Shown: positions 12,217 to 23,599 of the stretch, in pieces
Layout of the letters: the number at the start of each line of letters is the position of its first letter
How positions within the stretch are numbered: position 1 is the first letter of the stretch
Assembly: GCF_000283155.1 (NCBI RefSeq)
Contig: NW_004454177.1
Coordinates: 1,858,128 to 1,922,127 of the forward strand
DNA: 64,000 bases
From: Ceratotherium simum simum
Lineage: Eukaryota > Chordata > Mammalia > Perissodactyla > Rhinocerotidae
Reading direction: 5' to 3'
Position numbers and translations under genes: made by a program
The notes under the pieces: model-generated
Told to the model about the DNA's origin: nothing
Database searches by the model: none
What the model saw: only the letters and a program-made list of their open reading frames with translations

Positions 12217-12658
12217 TGCCAGATTAGATTGGGTTCCAACAAAATAGACTCCGAGATAGCAATCTGTGTGCAGGAATTTATTGAGGAATGCTCTTAGAGG
12301 CAACATCTGTAAAGGAGAGAGAGAAGGAGGCCTGGACAGAGGAGGGGGTGAACGGCAATGCAGTTCTAACAGAACTCTCAGACAATCCTACAGGGAACTA
12401 TGGAGCTGGGATGACCTTCAGAGTTGTCCCAAATTGAGGCAAAGCAGCTGAGTGTTTGTGCCCCTTCGTACATATTTAGAGGTGGGACTCCCCTGAGGAA
12501 GGGCACAACCTTGAGAAAGGAGGCTTCCTTTGGGTGAAGGGAATTCTCAATAGGGACTTAGCCATGAGATTGCTAATCAATACTCCTAGTAGTTGAGGTA
12601 ATGAGTGCCTCAGTCCAAAGGGGGAGCTAACAGGTGGCACACCACAGAATCCACTACA
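12217..12658 (-). mobile_element. ERVL provirus 3' LTR (MLT2-type)
   Basis: On the minus strand it begins TGTAGTGGATTCTGTGGTG and ends AATCTAATCTGGCA, so the TG..CA ends are kept. A poly(A) signal AATAAA lies at 12,277-12,282 (minus strand). It aligns along its length with the second LTR at 18,328-18,743, though the two are clearly diverged. Confidence 0.8.
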
Positions 12659-13959
12659 GTTCACCCTTTGCATTGCTTGCTTATATAAGTTTACTCCTTC
12701 TAGGAAGAGCTCCTCCATGATTCTGATTGGTCTCTTTTCCTAGGCAAACTTAAAAGAAGAAGGTTAGAGGGATTAATCCCACTTCTGTAGCTGCTCTAGA
12801 GGTGGACACTGATATTCATCATCTCCCTATTCTATACCCATTTTAGATTCTCTTCTCCCTTGGTTAGCACCTTTGTTTATCTAGATGGCTTACCTCGTGG
12901 CATGACCTAGATTTTCATATATGAAGTATCTGAACCCCTGGTGGCCAAGCCATTCTCAGGATTTGGCTGTTGCTTTTGTCCGTTTACCATCAAAATTGGG
13001 CTGGGAAGTACCGAGAGATGCCACATTGGATCACCTAGTTGCCAAACATAGTCTTCATTTCTCCCTTATGGAAGAGTCATTGTATCTTCCTCTGATGATC
13101 AGGGTCAATTTCTTCTACCAGTATGGTGACACTTTTCCTCAACTGCTGGTATTTTGGTACAAGGAGCTCAAAGTGACAACCATAGCTTAAAGTTTAATGG
13201 GACCATAATGTGTCTCGGATTGATTTCCATTCTGAGAATGTGGACCTCTAAATCTGTGGGGCAGAGCTGTGGGGATAGGAAGCACATATTCCCAAGTGTG
13301 TCACTGGGAGTGCTGATAAGCAAGGCCATTTGGTTCCCAGACCCATGTATTCTACATACTGGGGACATGGGATCATAAAGTAGTCATTGAATTGAAGTAC
13401 ATACTGTGTCCTGGAGGATAGCACCCTGTCCTTTCAGCATGTCATCTCCAAGCTGGTGCCTCAGTTACACTTTCAAAAGGCCACTCTGCTGCTCTTTCAG
13501 GTTGTCAGTTTGGGGTGGTGCAGTAAATGATAGGACTAGTGGATTCTATGGTCATGTGCCCTCTGCCACACCTCCTTTTACATGAAGTTTCTTGGTGCAA
13601 GTCAATTTCATGCCATATTTCGTGCTGGTGGGTCAAATATTATGTATGCTCTTGGATAGTGGTGCTAGTCAAGGCCTTTTGGATAGGAAAGGCAAACTCA
13701 TAGTGGGTTTGGGTTTCCCATGAAGATTAATTGCTGTTCCTTCCAGTATGAAATGGGTGGAATGTAATAAACTTGCCACCAGTGTCTTGTAGGTCTCCTC
13801 TAGTGGTGGGGCCACATTAGGGGCTGGCTATTTGTCTCTGTTGCTATCAGGTTGAGCATTTGGCAACATCAGTAACTCGGTCAGCATTGATGAGTAGTAT
13901 TCCATGCTGCAGGGCCCACGAATAGCCTCCATCTCTACTACTTTGGCTACTCTGTTAAG

Positions 13960-14500
13960 AAGCCTATTGCGCTGAGCCTGGGGTGGCTAATAACAGTGGC
14001 TGGATAAATTATTCTGTCCACTTGGTTGTTTAGTGCTTATTCTATAGTGGGTGCCCTCTTGTGGGCATAGCCAGCAATAAAGATTTTCATACTTTGTGTT
14101 ACTCCCATTCACATGCCACTTCCCCTGACCTCCTGTCCACAATCTTCCAAACTTTCTAGGTGCTGACAACAAGCCAAGTCAATCATCACTGCCCATGAGT
14201 CCATGTATATTCTCACTTCAGGCCACTTCTAGTTCCACACAAAGTAGATGAACAGGTTCTTTACCTGAAGTTTGCCTATTGGAAGAATTTCCATTCACCA
14301 CTATCTTTTGGTGCCACCTTTGAGTAGGGCTGTAATACAGCAGCAGCCCATGTTTGTCTTGCAACCACATATGGAACCAATGCAGCTGTGAACCAAACTT
14401 AGATTTTTTCATCCTCTGACAGAGTGATCCTCCACTCCATGCAATTATAGGTGATCTTAGAGACAGGCATTGGTGCAACAGTGGTGGATGACACACAGGT
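13960..14500 (-). pseudogene. ERVL pol RNase H-like remnant
   Basis: Minus-strand frames at 14,218-14,496 and 13,987-14,172 resemble the RNase H part of ERVL pol, based on remembered similarity. The stretch from about 13,380 to 13,950 would then hold the integrase start. Frames are interrupted and acidic catalytic residues cannot be followed without gaps. It is non-functional. Confidence 0.6.
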
Positions 14501-14990
14501 CTGGGCCATTTGCTCAGGCAGTTTGCATGTGCCCTCAGTACTTCTTATGTCTAATCCTAGTGTACCACTTACATCTTACAGTGAATTGCTACTGGGCCCT
14601 CCTGACCTCCAAAATATAGATCCCTCTGTTCCTTACAGATGGTTGATAGAATCCAGTTCATAATGGTAGCTCTGGCCACATGGTCACTTAATGTCTAATG
14701 GTCAAATTCTCTATCTCCACCAGGGTCCAGTGGCAATGCAAGGAACATTGTGTCAAATAAATTATAGTTATCTGTTATAGAAAGAATAGCCTTGCTCCAG
14801 ATCTTTAAGAGTTTGATTCATGATTCTTCTATCAAAGCTTGCTATAAAGTCCATGTGATGTTTTTTTCTTATGACAGGTAAAACATCTAATATCATAGGC
14901 TCTGGTGGGTCACATGGTCCGAGCGGTCAGCTTTTCCTGAAGCGGGGTCTTGATTCACGTTATAGGCCTCATATGAAGCTGGAAGACTTT

Positions 14991-15367
14991 TTTTTAAGCA
15001 CTTAATTTTTATTTTATTGAGTTCATATTGGCTTATAACATTGTGTAAATTTCAGGTGTACATTATTATATTTCAGTTTGTGAACACAATACTGCATTGC
15101 GTTCACCACTAATAGTCTAGTTTTTATCTGTCACCATACATATGTGCCCTTTACCCCTTTCACCCTCTTCCCACCTCCTTCCCTTCTGGTAACCACTAAT
15201 CTGTTCTCCTTATCCATATGTTTGTTTAGCTTCCACATATGAGTGAAATCATATGGTATTTGTCTTTCTCTGTCTGACTCATTTCGCTTAGTGTAATACC
15301 CTCAAGGTCCATCCATGTTGTTGCAAATCGCACAATTTTGTCCTTTTTTATGGCTGAGTGGTATTCC

Positions 15368-15415
<48 letters not shown>

Positions 15416-16015
15416 CATACATACATATGTCACATCTTCTTTATCCGTTCATCCATTGATGGGCGCTTGGGTTGCTTCCATATCTTGGCTATTGTAAATA
15501 ATACTGTGATGAACATAAGGGTGCATAAATCTCTTTAAATAGTTGATTTCATGTTCTTTGGATACATATCCAGTAATGCCATAGCTAGATCATATGGTAT
15601 TTCTATTTTTAAGTTTTTGAGAAATCTCCATGCTGTTTTCCATAGTGGCTATACCAGTTTGCATTCTCACCAGCAGTGTGTGAGGGTTTCCTTTTCCCCA
15701 TATCCACTCCAACACTTGTTATTTCTTATCTTATTAATTATAGCCATTCTGACAGGTATGAGGTGGTAACTCATTGTAGTTTCAATTTGCATTTCCCTAA
15801 TAATTAATGATGTTGGACATCTTTTCATGTGCCCGTTGGCCATCTGTGTATCTTGTTTAGAAAAATGTCTGTTCATATCCTCTGCCCATTTATTGATCAA
15901 GTTGTTCGTCTTTTTGTTGTTGAGTTATATGAGTTCTTTATATATTCTGGAAATTGGCTCCTTGTCAGATATATGATTTGCAAATATTTTCTCCCAGTTG
16001 GTGGGTTGTCTTTTT
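14991..16015 (-). mobile_element. L1, 5'-truncated, antisense, with exact TSD
   Basis: An antisense L1 3' end with ORF2 tail. It is flanked by a perfect 17-bp target-site duplication, gaagctggaagactttt, at 14,974-14,990 and 16,016-16,032. The duplicated bases belong to the ERVL provirus, so this L1 landed after the provirus. Minus-strand frames at 15,226-15,426 and 15,667-15,900 are ORF2 remnants. Confidence 0.9.
15371..15410. repeat. (GT)20 microsatellite inside L1
   Basis: Twenty uninterrupted GT units, followed by a short ATAC/CATA run. It replaces the spot where related L1s have only gtgtatatatac, so it grew within the ORF2 remnant after insertion. Confidence 0.97.
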
Positions 16016-16332
16016 GAAGCTGGAAGACTTTTATGTTACTCAATAAACGGGTCAGAGCAGTGTCTCAAGAGTGAAATATGCTACTTCTAGAATGTGGAGA
16101 GGTTTACCAGGCATTGCTTCCTTCTTGGTGGTGGAAAGTATATGGTGCAATAATAAGTGCTTTAATTTAGAGGGAGGTGTCTCAGCATGATCCAGAACAC
16201 TGAACCCCCCAAAAACTTCACTGATGTGGTGGTCCCTTAATTTTTTGAAGATTTATTTCCAACTGTCAGGAGCACATGTGTCTTATTAAGACTTCCAATG
16301 TACTTGCCACTTCTTATTCCAGTTGGACTAAC

Positions 16333-16354
16333 GAGATGTCATCAGTGTAATGGA
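16333..16354 (-). pseudogene. ERVL reverse transcriptase catalytic box remnant
   Basis: The minus strand reads cat tac act gat gac atc tcg, giving a tyrosine-x-Asp-Asp box typical of retroviral reverse transcriptases. Surrounding sequence at about 16,030-17,190 also looks like antisense pol but is full of stops. Confidence 0.65.
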
Positions 16355-17217
16355 ATAACATGATGTTCTGTGAAATGTCCAAACTGTTCAGGTCATTTTA
16401 GACAATATTGTTAAACAGGAAGCGTAAACTTGGGGCAAATGTGTGTGTGTGTACTTTTATCCATTGCACATGGAGGCAAACTGCTTTTGATCCTACTTTT
16501 TTATAAGGATGGAAAAGAACACACTTACCAGATAAGTGTCTGAATACTGTGTGCTTAAGGCTGTGTATCTAGCAAAGATTCTACATCTAGCAAAGTAGCC
16601 GCAAATAGGGTTACTACGTGGTCAAATTTGCTGTATATCACTGTCATCCATCACAATTCATCTGGTTTTTTTAGGGGCTAGAATGGTGAATTAAATGGGA
16701 TATGATGGGGACCATCACCCCTGCATTCTTTAGGTCTTGAGGGTGAGTTATCTCTGCCATTGCCCCCCGGCATAAAGTATTGTTTTGATTTACTATCTTA
16801 GCCAGAGGATACAATTTAGAGGATTTCTCTTGGATTCCTTACCAGATAACTCTTATTCCATAGTCCAAGGAACCACTGTGTGGATCTAGCCAATTATCAA
16901 GTTTGTCCATTCTGATTGTACAGTTAGGTATCAGAGAAATGATCACTGGATGGGTCTGTGAATAAGTGAATCCAGTGTAATTTGGACCTGGGACAAGACT
17001 CCATGTGTAACCTGTTCAGGTAAAGTCTCCACTGTAATGGGGTGGCCATAAAGATCTCAGCTTTCAATGTGTCCCAAAATACCTAGTCATTTCCTTTTCT
17101 TAATAAATGACTTTCTTTCTATCACTTTACCTTTTCTGGAAGGATCAGGAAAATTATTTTCATATATACCTGCTGCATTCCATAAATTTTCTTCATGGGA
17201 ACTCAGCCTCTCTTTTA

Positions 17218-17481
17218 TTTTATTTTATTTATTTATTTATTTTTTCTTTGTGAGGAAGATCAGCCCTGCACTAACATCTGCCAATCCTCCTCTTTTTTTG
17301 CTGAGGAAGACTGGCCCTGGGCTAACATCCGTGCCCATCTTCCTCCACTTTATATGGGACGCCGCCGCAACATGGCTTGTGAAGTGGTGCGTTGGTGTGC
17401 GCCCGGGATCTGAACCGGCGAACCCCGGGCCGCTGCAGGGGAGCACGTGCACTTAAACTGCTTGTGCCACCGGGCTGGCCC
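17218..17481 (-). mobile_element. ERE SINE with exact TSD, inside ERVL
   Basis: A full-length antisense ERE. It is flanked by the 14-bp duplication cagcctctctttta at 17,204-17,217 and 17,482-17,495. The minus strand carries the head, A and B boxes, the tandem ggctaacat..gccctg tail motif and an A-rich/TTTA end. Confidence 0.93.
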
Positions 17482-18307
17482 CAGCCTCTCTTTTAATCAA
17501 TGGGTTCTGGATCTGTTCCAGAAACTGTTCAAAGGATTTTGACTTTTTATTGGCGTGGCTACCTTCAGTTTCCTGACCATTCACCCTTGATTTCTTTGGG
17601 TTCTATGAATTAAGCTACTTCTTGTGGGCTACCCATCATCTCTCCCTTAGGATTAATAAAAGCCACCCTTTATTAATCATCTTCATGGCTGTCTGTAGGA
17701 GGCACATATTCTTGTGCAAAGCCAAGTCCTCTGGAGAAGGTCCAGGAGAAACTGAGGACTCTAGATTTTCAAGTACATCAACATAGATGTCCCCATCCCA
17801 AGTCTCAGGGTCTTATTCCTTGCTAACCAGAGTTCTAACCTTGGAGTAGCAGCCTCTTGGGGGCTGAAAATTCAACCTCCACTGGAGTTCTGCTACACCT
17901 ATAATTAAGTCCTGGCTCTGGTCTTCAGCTTTCTGATTCTCTGGCTACAGAAAAGAAAGTCTCTTTAAATGCTGCTAAGGAGGCCTACTGGCTTTCACAT
18001 TTAACCTTTAATTGATGATTAATCACCCACAGCCTTTCATTGTCATTTCTCAATGCATCAATAGCTCCCAATAATAGATATTCAACTTCATAGTTCTGTG
18101 TCTTTCAAGTTCCTGAGATATTATTCTTGCTAGTGCGTTTCATTACACCAGTATCCTATCCAATTCACCCCTGGAGGAAGTTATAACAACTGCACAATGA
18201 CAGCATGCTGGGAGCTACCCATTACCACTTACCACAAGTGATGGTGTCCTGAGTGCCAACTGGCCAATGGGCAATCTGGCTCCAAAATTTATTTTGGAGT
18301 CTGCTTC

Positions 18308-18325
18308 CAAAAATTTATGGTACCA
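18308..18325 (-). other. ERVL primer binding site remnant
   Basis: Two bases inside the 5' LTR, the minus strand reads TGGTACCA. These are the first eight bases expected for a primer binding site for tRNA-Leu, as in ERVL. The following bases have decayed. Confidence 0.55.
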
Positions 18326-18327
18326 AC

Positions 18328-18743
18328 TGTCTTGGGTCAAATTTCCTGGAAACCAATTCTGAGGTAGAGATTTGCATGTAGGAAGCTTCTGGGAATGCTC
18401 TTGGGAGAAATACCTGTAAGGGAATGAGGGTAGCAGGATTGGGCAGAGAAGAGGTGGAACTGTGATGCTATTGCAATAGAACTGACAGAGACTTTCAGCA
18501 CTGTCCCAAATTATGCCAAAGGTGTCTGGCTTTTGTACCCCCTCACAGACCAATCAGTGGATGTGGGATGTCTCCAGGGATGGGGCATAACCCTGGTGAA
18601 GTGGCTCCCATTGGTTGAAGGAAGCTCCTGGAGGGAGACCCAGCTGTGAGCTGTCAGCAGCCAATACCCCTGGCTTGGGTATTGTACTGAGGGTTTTGGT
18701 ACTGAAGGACTCTGCTTAGTGTACCACAGCATCTATTCTTCCT
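18328..18743 (-). mobile_element. ERVL provirus 5' LTR (MLT2-type)
   Basis: Minus-strand landmarks match MLT2-type LTRs: ccaatgggagccacttcacc, ggtctgtgagggggtacaaa and an end at CCCAAGACA (18,328). The first base of the usual TG start appears mutated at 18,743. Confidence 0.8.
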
Positions 18744-18812
18744 GGTGAGTATGAGGACATGAGATAGAATCAGGGAAATTGAGAGTGTGCACAAAAGCAT
18801 AATTCTGATGGT
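18744..18812 (-). mobile_element. L2 LINE copy A, continued
   Basis: Sequence beginning ggtgagtatgaggacatgag continues the L2 broken at 12,216, as judged from remembered L2 order. It is then interrupted by an ERE. Confidence 0.55.
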
Positions 18813-18825
18813 TGTCCATGCCTTT

Positions 18826-19016
18826 TTTTTGGTGAAGAAAATTGGTCCTTAGCTAACATCTGTTGCCAATCTTCCTCTATTTTTTGTATGTGGGATGCCA
18901 CCACAGCATGGCCTGATGGGCAGTGTTTCTGTCCGTGCCTGGGATTCGAACCCGCAAACCCTGGACCACCAAAGCGGAGCATACGAACTTAACCACTATG
19001 CCACCAGGCCGACCCC
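18826..19016 (-). mobile_element. ERE SINE with exact TSD, inside L2
   Basis: An antisense ERE flanked by the 13-bp duplication tgtccatgccttt at 18,813-18,825 and 19,017-19,029. Its head is more diverged than that of the 55,122 copy, pointing to an older ERE subfamily. Confidence 0.9.
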
Positions 19017-19029
19017 TGTCCATGCCTTT

Positions 19030-19440
19030 AAGTTTGGTGAAAAGAAAGGTTGGGATGAGGATAGTGAAAAGGTGGTAGGATCAATAAATTATAGGTTCTT
19101 GGAGAGTTGAAGAACTGTTGGAGTTAGAGTACTAGAGGAAGTGGGTAGGAAGGATGAGATGCTATATGATGATTTGATGGGTTGGATGTTTAACATTAGG
19201 GAGAGGTTGCAGTTATTGGTAATGACAAGGTCAAGAACTCGTTGCTGGACTGACTGGCTGAGGTAAAGTAGAAGACAAGATCATTGGAGGAGAGCAGGTC
19301 TAGGAATTGAGAGGCCAGGGTGATGGAGGCATCATAGAATCAAAGTGTTTGGTATACAGATGTGAAAGGGCTTAGTGTGTTCAGGGAAAAGTGAGAAATC
19401 AAATTGGCTGGAGATGATATATGTAGTGGCGAGTGGTGGA
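19030..19440 (-). mobile_element. L2 LINE copy A, upstream-most part
   Basis: L2 sequence resumes after the ERE. It includes ggtaatgacaaggtcaagaa and aggagagcaggtctaggaat, the antisense of internal L2 sequence. Together with the earlier pieces it gives roughly 2.4 kb of one L2 spread over almost 12 kb. Confidence 0.6.
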
Positions 19441-19454
19441 TATTAGTCTGAAAA

Positions 19455-19885
19455 GGTAGTTTAGGGCCAGCGTGTGAAAGGCTCTAAACATGAGGGTAAG
19501 GAATTTGTCTTATGTCCCATAGAAAATAGGTAGGTGACAGAGATTTTAAAACACCAATTTGTCTTAATTCTATGTGATTTAGAAAGATCAAAAGGGGCAT
19601 GGGGGAGAGTGAAGTGGGTAAAGGGGGTCATTTGTATGGTGATGGATGGAAACGAGACTTTTGGTAGTAAACACAATGTAATGTATACAGAAGTTGAATT
19701 ATAATGATGTAAACCTGAAATCTATATTATGTTTTAAACCAGTATTACCTCAATGAAAAGAAAAAAGGAAAGATCAAACTTGCAGCCGTGTGGACAATAC
19801 ATATAGCCTAGTATAAGGGAATAAGGCCAACCAACTAAGATGCTATCATAATAGTCCAGGGTTAATTCTGGCCTCACATGCTAGA
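19455..19885 (-). mobile_element. L2 LINE copy B, antisense, split by L1
   Basis: The first part (19,455-19,590) reads gtgtgaaaggctctaaacat..ggtaaggaatttgtcttatg, the reverse of the L2 3' coding end. The same element continues after the L1 at 19,779-19,885 with aatagtccagggt. It repeats a region already present in copy A, so it is a separate insertion. Confidence 0.6.
19591..19778 (+). mobile_element. L1 3' end, sense, inside L2 copy B
   Basis: Typical L1 3' UTR end with gtgatggatggaaacgagac, a cctgaaatctatattatgtt block and an A-rich tail. A short flanking repeat, aaagatcaaa, occurs on both sides and fits a target-site duplication. Confidence 0.8.
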
Positions 19886-19889
19886 TATT

Positions 19890-20875
19890 TGTGTCAGAGA
19901 CTGCTAATTGCCTACCCAATATCTATTCTCCCTTATTCCTTAGGATTGGTCTCTCTATGGTCAAAGGTAGTATTATGTTTAGCCTTCCTTACAGATAGGA
20001 GGGGCCATTGAGTGTAAGAGAAGGACACTGGATAAGGCTTTTGAGAAGTCTATGTTAAGATGGTCAAATCAGCTGAAGGCAAGTGTGGAAGCAGAATGGT
20101 GCTCCCAAAAGATGTCTGTGTCCTAATCCCTGGAACCTGTGAATATGTTACCTTACGTGGCAAAGAATATGTTGCCTTAAGGTTGGAGATGAAGTTAAGG
20201 TTGCTAATCAGCTGGATCCTGGATTATCTGGGTGGGCCCAATGTAAATAGAAGGATCCCTAAAAGTGAAAGAGGTAGAAAGAAGAATTTGGAGTGATGCA
20301 ATGTGAGAAACACTCAACCCCCTGTTGCTGGTTTGGAAATGGAGGAAGGGGCCCAAAGCCAAGGATTGCAATGGCACCTAGAACTTGGAAAAGGCAAGGA
20401 AGTAGATCCTCCCCTAGAGCCTCCAGAAGGAAATTCAGCCCTGCTGACACCTTCGTTATACCCAGTGAGACCCATGTCAGATTTCTAACCTATAAAACTG
20501 TAAGGTAATAAATTTCTGTTTTTTTAAGCCACTAAATTTGTGGTAATTTGTTACACCAGCAATAGAAAAATAACACAGCTGTCATTTTTATTTTTTACTT
20601 CCTCCCTGCTTCCTTCTAACTGCTGGAATGCAGATGTGATAGTTGGAACTCCAGCATCCATATTGGACTATAAGGCAAACCTGATGATGGACTCTATGCA
20701 TCAAGGGTAGTAGACCAAAAAGATAGAAAGACTTGGGTCCCTGGTGGCCAAGTTTTTGACTGGCGACCTCTGAATTTCTTTTAAATGAGAGAAAAATAAA
20801 CTTGTATGTATTTAAGAGACTGTAATCAGGTTCCTATTAATAGCTAAATATAATTCCTGACTAAAATAACTGTGT
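19890..20875 (+). mobile_element. Old LTR-like repeat split by MLT1-type LTR
   Basis: The parts 19,890-20,090 and 20,580-20,875 look like two halves of one medium-copy mammalian repeat, with ctggaatgcagatgtgatag and gggtccctggtggccaagt in the right half. An LTR sits between them. I cannot name the family. Confidence 0.4.
20094..20577 (+). mobile_element. MLT1-type (ERVL-MaLR) LTR, sense
   Basis: Diagnostic order: gtctgtgtcctaatccctgg, gttaccttacgtggcaaaga, ctggattatctgggtgggcc, aaggcaaggaagtagatcct, and a 3' end ttaagccactaaatttgtgg. AATAAA lies at 20,507-20,512. It appears to be a solo LTR of about 480 bases. It belongs to the non-autonomous MaLR group mobilised by ERVL. Confidence 0.8.
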
Positions 20876-20944
20876 AAGCTGAATATCCTTGTAGCTCTTA
20901 AACTCACCATACCATAATCCAGTAAATATTTGAGTTTACCATAT

Positions 20945-21705
20945 GGCAGACACAATTTTCTTTCTCCAGATTTCCTGATTTCTGCTCAAGGGACCACCAT
21001 TCTCAGAGCTATTGAGGCCAAAAATCTTGGAATTTCCCTTAACCGCCCTCTCATCCTCTTCTGCATATCCAGTTAGTTGTCAAAGCCTGTCAATTCTGTT
21101 TCCGTATCACTTCTCATGCCATCTTCTCTCCATCGCTATTGCATGGTCCTAGATTAGGTTCTTTCTCTCTCACCTGTGCTACTAAAAAACTAGTCTTTTC
21201 ATGGTAATCCCCAATCTATCCTACAAACTGCTATATTCTAACATTTCAACCTTTTTAAAGAATAGTTCTATTTATATTTTTTTTTCTCAAAATCCTTCAG
21301 TGGCTTCCCATTACACACCATATTAAATCCAAATGTCTTAATCTTGCATTCAAGACCTTAACCCAGCCATGTCACGTATTTTTCTCTTGAACGCATATTG
21401 GATTGACTACTGCGTATTTTCCCAAATATGCCTCCCATTTTCCTGATTCCGCAGCTCCTGGCACCTGACACACACGTTCGGTTTCCATGACTTATTTTCT
21501 CTCATCATTTCCCTTTTATTTCTTTCTTTTCACTGACTACAGTTTGTAAATGCATTCAGTATTTATTTGTTTACACATTTATTTGCTTGCACTTTCACCA
21601 GCATATAAGTTCCCTAAGGAAAGAAACTATGTCTGTCTTAGTCACTACCCGATTTCCAGTGCCCAGATGAGTGTCAGAGTAAATATTTGTTAACTGAATG
21701 GATGA
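20945..21705 (+). mobile_element. L2 LINE 3' portion, sense
   Basis: Sense L2 landmarks: cttggaatttcccttaaccg, cagtggcttcccattacaca, aaatgtcttaatcttgcatt and a terminal part ending gtaaatatttgttaactgaa. It is a decayed reverse transcriptase C-terminal region and 3' UTR. Confidence 0.75.
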
Positions 21706-21714
21706 AGGTGGTGT

Positions 21715-22525
21715 CACTGTGTGACATCAGTAAATATTTGTCAATTGAATGGTTGAGTGTAATGTCACTGTAAAGACCATCATAGCTTCACATAAAATCA
21801 TCTTAAAATTCAAGCTGGAAAAGCATGAGTCTATTTCCGTCAACAGCACCCTTAGACTCAGAGATGAGTGCTCATTCTCATGGGAGAAGACAAAAAAAAC
21901 AGTGTACTTGATGGCAGGGAGGCAAGGCTGTCTACAGGTCAGAGCACCAGCCTTGACCGAGGGTCCCTCCCCTCTGTGCTATGGGGCCTCTCTGATCTCT
22001 GGGCAATCTCTTTGGGTCAAATGAATAAATGTCCTTCCTATTTTACACTCACTTTACACCAGGACATGAGGATTAGTTAGCCTTTCAAAACTCTATTTCT
22101 CTTGGGCTTCGTCTAACTGCTGAAAACTTAGTTTGCTCTGTAACAGTATAAATAAACACACTTGGAACAGGGGTCTAAATTTTATTCTTCCCTTAGGCAA
22201 AGTACAAAAACAAACAAAACAACCTCTATGCCTAAACTCTCCAAAAATCTCGTAATTACAGGAAGGAAAATATGTCTGAGGAAATTTTATTTATTCACAG
22301 CAGGCAAGGAAATATTTTATGCTACAAGGACCTTAGATAAGGCAAACATGCCATAGCAGCTCAGTAGTGGCTGCTGAAAGTGTTACAGGTATGGAGAGGC
22401 AACGGATTTACTCGTGAGGACCTAGAAGCCCCTTTTATTAATCCAAGGAATCAATGTCAGCTAGACAGGCTCTGTATTAGAGACTGGGCACACTGTATTC
22501 CTTTGTACACTTAGATAATTTTTAT
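21715..22525. other. Unique sequence, no gene seen
   Basis: Short open frames at 21,749-22,080 have no recognisable domain or splice context. No repeat is identified. Confidence 0.45.
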
Positions 22526-22527
22526 TG

Positions 22528-22760
22528 TCTCAAAAAATTTTTTAAATTTGTTTACTGAGGTAGCATTGGTTTACAACATATAAATTTCAGGTGTACATCA
22601 TTATATTTCGGTTTCTGTGTAGACTACATCATGTTCATCACCCAAAGACTAGTTACCATCCATCACCACACACATATGCCCTTTTACTCCTTTTTGCCCT
22701 CCCCCCTACTCTTCTGGTAACCACCAATCTAATCTCTATATCTACGTGTTTGTCTATTGC
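22528..22760 (-). mobile_element. L1 3' end, antisense
   Basis: Antisense L1 3' UTR with the same landmark order as the copies at 9,749 and 54,145: tagcattggtttacaacata, catcaccacacacatatgcc and tctggtaaccaccaatctaa. It is short and heavily truncated. Confidence 0.85.
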
Positions 22761-22805
22761 CTTTTGATTCTCTGTGACATCATTTCTTTTCAAATACAAA
22801 TTGGG

Positions 22806-22808
<3 letters not shown>

Positions 22809-22842
<34 letters not shown>
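22809..22842. repeat. (TG)16 microsatellite
   Basis: An uninterrupted TG dinucleotide run just downstream of the L1 3' end. Confidence 0.95.
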
Positions 22843-22843
<1 letters not shown>

Positions 22844-23599
22844 GCAAATAAACACTTTAATTCCAAATGAGTATTTAATAATATTTAGAGTTAGTAATTT
22901 GATAGAGAACAGAAACATATAAATGGCACTCTGGAAATATCAGGACAGCAAAAGATATTTTTTACTATTATTATTGTTATAAATATAAAATGCCCTTCTC
23001 TTACTATGCTATCTATATTAGTCTCTCTCTCTACCTCTTCCCCATGTCCCGCCCCGCCCCCCCCCGCCAACTGTTTTCACTTGCAGAGTAGGAATCCTGC
23101 CTTCTCAGACTGTCAGAGAAATACTCTATTTTTAAATTTCCAGAATTTCAGGTCATTAAACATGACGAGGGATTTAGGGAAAGGGAAAACACTGTTTGAA
23201 AAATAAAACCATTTTTTAGTGTGAGCTGGACAGCATGACAGAATAAATCTGAATTCTGAACATATTTTCAGATTGTGTGCTGGCATGCAGCATTTTAGGG
23301 AGCGACGGTGTATAAGTTATCAGAAAGGATACCTTTTGGGTAGAAACTGTTCAAAAATTTTATCCAGAAGCTAAACATCTTCATGTTGTGTTTTAATATG
23401 CAGATAACTCTCATTCTGCTCCGGGTTTGGAAGCTTGATTGGGAAAGGCCTTTAAAGTGGCATTTAGGACTTGGTGTTCTTCAGAAAGAAAGCTGTCTAT
23501 TTTTCTTTTCTCCAGGGGAACTGCCATTTAGGACAGGCACAAAGCTGGGAACATAACCGAGGGCAGAAAAAAATTCGCCCCGTGTTCTATTTGTCAAAC

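Larger units (their letters stand above)
12217..18743 (-). mobile_element. ERVL-family provirus, antisense, two LTRs
   Basis: A complete-structure but dead provirus in reverse orientation. From high to low coordinates it holds a 5' LTR, a tRNA-Leu type primer binding site remnant, internal gag and pol relics, and a 3' LTR. A 1-kb L1 (14,991-16,015) and an ERE (17,218-17,481) interrupt it. Frames are broken by many stops. No envelope gene is recognised, which agrees with ERVL elements generally. It sits inside L2 copy A, which resumes immediately on both sides. Confidence 0.8.

Noticed and set aside
17067..17456. Similar open frames in several places (17,067-17,456; 60,263-60,484; 61,943-62,286)
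   Set aside because: All lie in antisense EREs. The repeated peptide is a by-product of the SINE sequence, not a gene family.
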